Positions 31,735 to 33,609 of a stretch of 33,609 nucleotides of DNA are shown here, one piece after another. Each line of letters starts with the position of its first letter. Position 1 is the stretch's first letter. The DNA lies in the NCBI GenBank assembly GCA_048498395.1, contig JBEHYB010000013.1, positions 1 through 33,609 of the forward strand, read 5' to 3'. The notes under the pieces were generated by a model, which saw only the letters and a list, made by a program, of their open reading frames with translations, searched no databases and was not told the DNA's origin. The stretch comes from Micavibrio_B sp048498395 (GTDB taxonomy: Bacteria; Pseudomonadota; Alphaproteobacteria; Micavibrionales; Micavibrionaceae). The position numbers and the translations under genes were made by a program.

Positions 31735-32409
31735 ATGAAGAATTTGAAACATCCTGATGACCTCCCCGTCATCATTTTAGGATATGAGCAGCCCGTGACA
31801 GGCGCTGCCGATTCCGCGCGTCCCCATAAAAAAGAAAAGAACAGACATCTCTGGGAACCCGAGAAAGAGACTCTCTATATGTCGCGCATTGCGAACGGCG
31901 ACCGCGAAGCTTTCAGCGAAGTCGTCCAGCTTTATATGCTCGATCTCTACCGTTTCGCCTGTTCGATCCTCGGGGATAAATCCAGGGCCGAGGACATTAC
32001 CCAGGAAACCTGTATGCGCCTGTGGACCCGCGCCGCGCAATGGTCGCCCGAAGGCCGTATCAAGAACTGGCTGTTCCGCATCACGCATAATCTCTGCATC
32101 GATGAAATCCGCAGCCGCCGCGCCGAACACACGATAGACGATTTTATTTTCACCATCGCCGATCAGTCGCCGGATGCCGCCGCGAGCTATGCCGACGGAC
32201 AGGTCTCTCGGCTGGTCACGCGCGCGCTGTTCGCGCTGCCCGAGCGGCAGAGAACCGCGCTGACCCTTGTGCATTATTCAGAATATAGTAATAATGAAGC
32301 TGCTAGGATAATGAATGTCAGCGTGGATGCACTTGAATCCCTTCTGGCGCGGGGCCGGCAAAATCTGCGGCTGGCATTGTCTGAACATAAAAAATCTATA
32401 TTTGAATAA
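31735..32409 (+). CDS. ECF-family RNA polymerase sigma factor
   Basis: The product is about 224 residues. Region 2 (LYMLDLYRFACSILGDKSRAEDITQETCMRLWTRAAQW ... IKNWLFRITHNLCIDEIRSRRAE) and region 4 (ALPERQRTALTLVHYSEYSNNEAARIMNVSVDALESLLARGRQNL) are intact, with no regions 1 or 3, so it is of ECF type. An N-terminal extension of about 45 polar residues is unusual. ATG at 31735 is preferred; a TTG at 31690 is possible. It is followed after 1 nt by a small membrane protein and then by a metal-sensor-like protein, as in cnrYXH-type systems but with the sigma gene first. Target promoters cannot be read from the window. Confidence 0.88.
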   Translation: MKNLKHPDDLPVIILGYEQPVTGAADSARPHKKEKNRHLWEPEKETLYMSRIANGDREAFSEVVQLYMLDLYRFACSILGDKSRAEDITQETCMRLWTRAAQWSPEGRIKNWLFRITHNLCIDEIRSRRAEHTIDDFIFTIADQSPDAAASYADGQVSRLVTRALFALPERQRTALTLVHYSEYSNNEAARIMNVSVDALESLLARGRQNLRLALSEHKKSIFE

Positions 32410-32410
32410 G

Positions 32411-32695
32411 ATGCCGTATATGTCCGATGAGAAACGATTTTTTACCGACGTAATATCGAGGGCGCATTTCCCCGCACCGTCGCCGGACCTTCATGCGCGC
32501 ATTATGAATGGCATCGCAGCCTATACAGCCGTCAATATTTCGCGCGCCGACCGCCTGAAAATATCGCTCCTGTCGCTCGTCGTCGTTCTCGCCGCTTTCA
32601 CTGCGGGCTTCACCCATCCGGCTCCCGCCAACGCCGAGGCCACGCCGTATTATTCCGGCACCGGTGTCTATATCGTCAAATATCTGGGATCATAA
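32411..32695 (+). CDS. Small single-span membrane protein, probable anti-sigma factor
   Basis: The 94-residue product has an N-terminal cytoplasmic part of about 47 residues (MSDEKRFFTDVISRAHFPAPSPDLHARIMNGIAAY...), one membrane helix at about 48-66 (LKISLLSLVVVLAAFTAGF) and a short periplasmic tail. Size and shape match CnrY-like anti-sigma factors, but no sequence family is recognised, so the role is inferred from position just after the sigma gene. The start could also be the ATG at 32420 (MSDEKR). It ends 4 nt before the GTG of the next gene. Confidence 0.7.
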   Translation: MPYMSDEKRFFTDVISRAHFPAPSPDLHARIMNGIAAYTAVNISRADRLKISLLSLVVVLAAFTAGFTHPAPANAEATPYYSGTGVYIVKYLGS

Positions 32696-32699
32696 TATC

Positions 32700-33188
32700 G
32701 TGAACAAGAACCTTATCCTCGGGCTTCTCGCCTGCTCGCTCATCCTCAACGCGTTCCTCGCGGGTTATCTCGTGGCAAACCATGGCCGGCATTTTATGCC
32801 GCCCTCGCCGCTGCACCGAATGGAAAAAGCCATCGACCATCTCGATCCTGCCTATCAGGACAAGGTGCGCGCCATCGTCCATGACAATCAGGCCCAGCTT
32901 GATAAAGAGATGAAGGAAATGGGAAATACTTTCCATGATATCCATCCGATCCTCACCGCGCCGCATTTCGACGCACAGAAGCTGCGCGAACTGCACAAGA
33001 AACTCTTCGCCTATGACGACAAGCTGAAGGAAGGCATGCTCTCCATGCTGATTAAAATCGGCGAAATCCTCCCCGATAAGGAAAGAATTACCTTCTTTGA
33101 AGAGATCAAACCCGAAGACCACGGCCCGCATGGTTTCGGCGGCCCTGATGGCGGTCCGCACGGACCTCCTCCACCCCCGGAAGAATAA
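32700..33188 (+). CDS. Membrane-anchored periplasmic metal-sensor-like protein (CnrX/CpxP-like)
   Basis: The 162-residue product begins at GTG (32700). The helix NLILGLLACSLILNAFLAGYLV anchors it, and a helical hairpin faces the periplasm: LHRMEKAIDHLDPAYQDKVRAIV, ILTAPHFDAQKLRELHKKLF and IGEILPDKERITFFEEI. The layout fits the periplasmic heavy-metal sensor group (CnrX, ZraP, CpxP relatives). Many His residues and a Gly/Pro/His-rich tail (HGPHGFGGPDGGPHGPPPPPEE) are candidate metal ligands. It is third in the sigma-factor transcript, so it probably senses metal or misfolding for that system. The metal is unknown. Confidence 0.78.
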   Translation: MNKNLILGLLACSLILNAFLAGYLVANHGRHFMPPSPLHRMEKAIDHLDPAYQDKVRAIVHDNQAQLDKEMKEMGNTFHDIHPILTAPHFDAQKLRELHKKLFAYDDKLKEGMLSMLIKIGEILPDKERITFFEEIKPEDHGPHGFGGPDGGPHGPPPPPEE

Positions 33189-33281
33189 TTCTAAAATAAT
33201 TTAAAATGCGGCGACGGAAACCGCCGGGCTGTCCCGTTGTTTATTCAAGATCGCAATAAACAACCAGAGAGACACCTCATC

Positions 33282-33609
33282 ATGACATCCGTATCCTCCA
33301 GCAGTTCGAGCAGCAGCCTGGCCCAGGCGCTGATGCAACAGATCGCGGCGCGCCGCACAAAAATGTTCAAGAAGGCCGATACCGACGGCTCCGGCGGCCT
33401 GAGCCTCGATGAATTCAAGGCCATCGGCACCAAGGGTGGCACTGTCGCCTCGACCCAGACGGCGCAACAGGCCGAAGAAGCCTTCGCCAAACTCGACACC
33501 AATGGCGACGGCAGCCTGACACAAGATGAAATGGATGCCGGCCAGGACCAGAAAATCGGCCTGCTGTCTTCGAAACTGATGGACGCGCTGCTTGCCATCC
33601 TCGGCGACG
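33282..33609 (+). CDS. EF-hand protein (partial, runs off the window)
   Basis: The frame opens at 33282 (MTSVSSSSSSSSLAQALMQQ) and remains open to the end, 109 codons, with no stop. Two EF-hand loops are seen: DTDGSGGLSLDEF and DTNGDGSLTQDEM, both with the canonical 12-residue spacing of Asp/Asn ligands and final Glu. There is no signal peptide; a Ser-rich start is more typical of cytoplasmic or non-classically exported proteins. It lies 93 bp after the metal-sensor gene, and the 3' end is missing. Confidence 0.8.
   Translation, partial: MTSVSSSSSSSSLAQALMQQIAARRTKMFKKADTDGSGGLSLDEFKAIGTKGGTVASTQTAQQAEEAFAKLDTNGDGSLTQDEMDAGQDQKIGLLSSKLMDALLAILGD

Noticed and set aside
33201..33598. Two minus-strand frames opposite the terminal EF-hand gene
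   Set aside because: The + strand has two perfect EF-hand loops; the minus-strand frames show Ala/Ser/Cys-rich shadows.

Overview
The window looks like a stretch of alphaproteobacterial chromosome with roughly balanced G+C. The class is inferred from gene content and order: an UbiK-YbjN-ProC set divergent from an Lgt-MidA-PgeF set, a PrsA...L25-Pth-YchF run, an OmpR/EnvZ pair, a phasin, RecX, Hsp33 and a heptose epimerase (so a Gram-negative with LPS). I see no rRNA, tRNA, CRISPR array or prophage.

Layout. 1-5.6 kb (minus strand): a large secreted coiled-coil protein, a TcpQ-like periplasmic protein, prfB with an intact programmed +1 frameshift, and a DJ-1-fold protein without its nucleophile. 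5.8-8 kb: a membrane-anchored methyltransferase divergent from an OmpA-type lipoprotein, then a probable tandem ribbon-helix-helix protein. 8-13 kb: hslO with an ABC-2 permease, recX, and a large CHASE/PAS histidine kinase. 13.1-16.1 kb: phasin, then an OmpR/EnvZ operon interrupted by a 360-bp element. 16.2-18.4 kb: ilvE, a DnaQ-like exonuclease and an EF-hand secreted protein. 18.5-24.4 kb (minus): ychF, pth, rplY, a three-gene cluster of unknown function containing two paralogs, and prsA. 24.5-29.2 kb: an orphan small ORF, then the minus-strand group small membrane protein-hldD-lgt-midA-pgeF, with a second 354-bp element at its head. 29.4-31 kb: ubiK-ybjN-proC. 31-33.6 kb: an unknown protein, then an ECF sigma factor, a small membrane protein and a periplasmic metal-sensor-like protein resembling a CnrH/Y/X module, then a truncated EF-hand gene.

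The most striking pattern is a family of REP-like hairpins present at five loci. Every locus is a doublet of two hairpins in inverted orientation, with GTCAT at both outer ends and ATCCA facing inward. At three loci the doublet encloses only 14-44 bp. At the other two it encloses a small GIY-YIG nuclease gene, and one of those pairs is a perfect 30-bp inverted repeat. This suggests a compact mobile element in which GIY-YIG copies are the coding form and the short doublets are MITE-like derivatives. Other points of interest are a hairpin that would hide the ribosome-binding site of the coiled-coil protein, the prfB recoding site, and a terminator embedded in the convergent pgeF gene.

Gene starts were chosen from ribosome-binding sites and family N-termini. 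In several genes the longest reading frame begins inside a repeat, and those extensions were trimmed.
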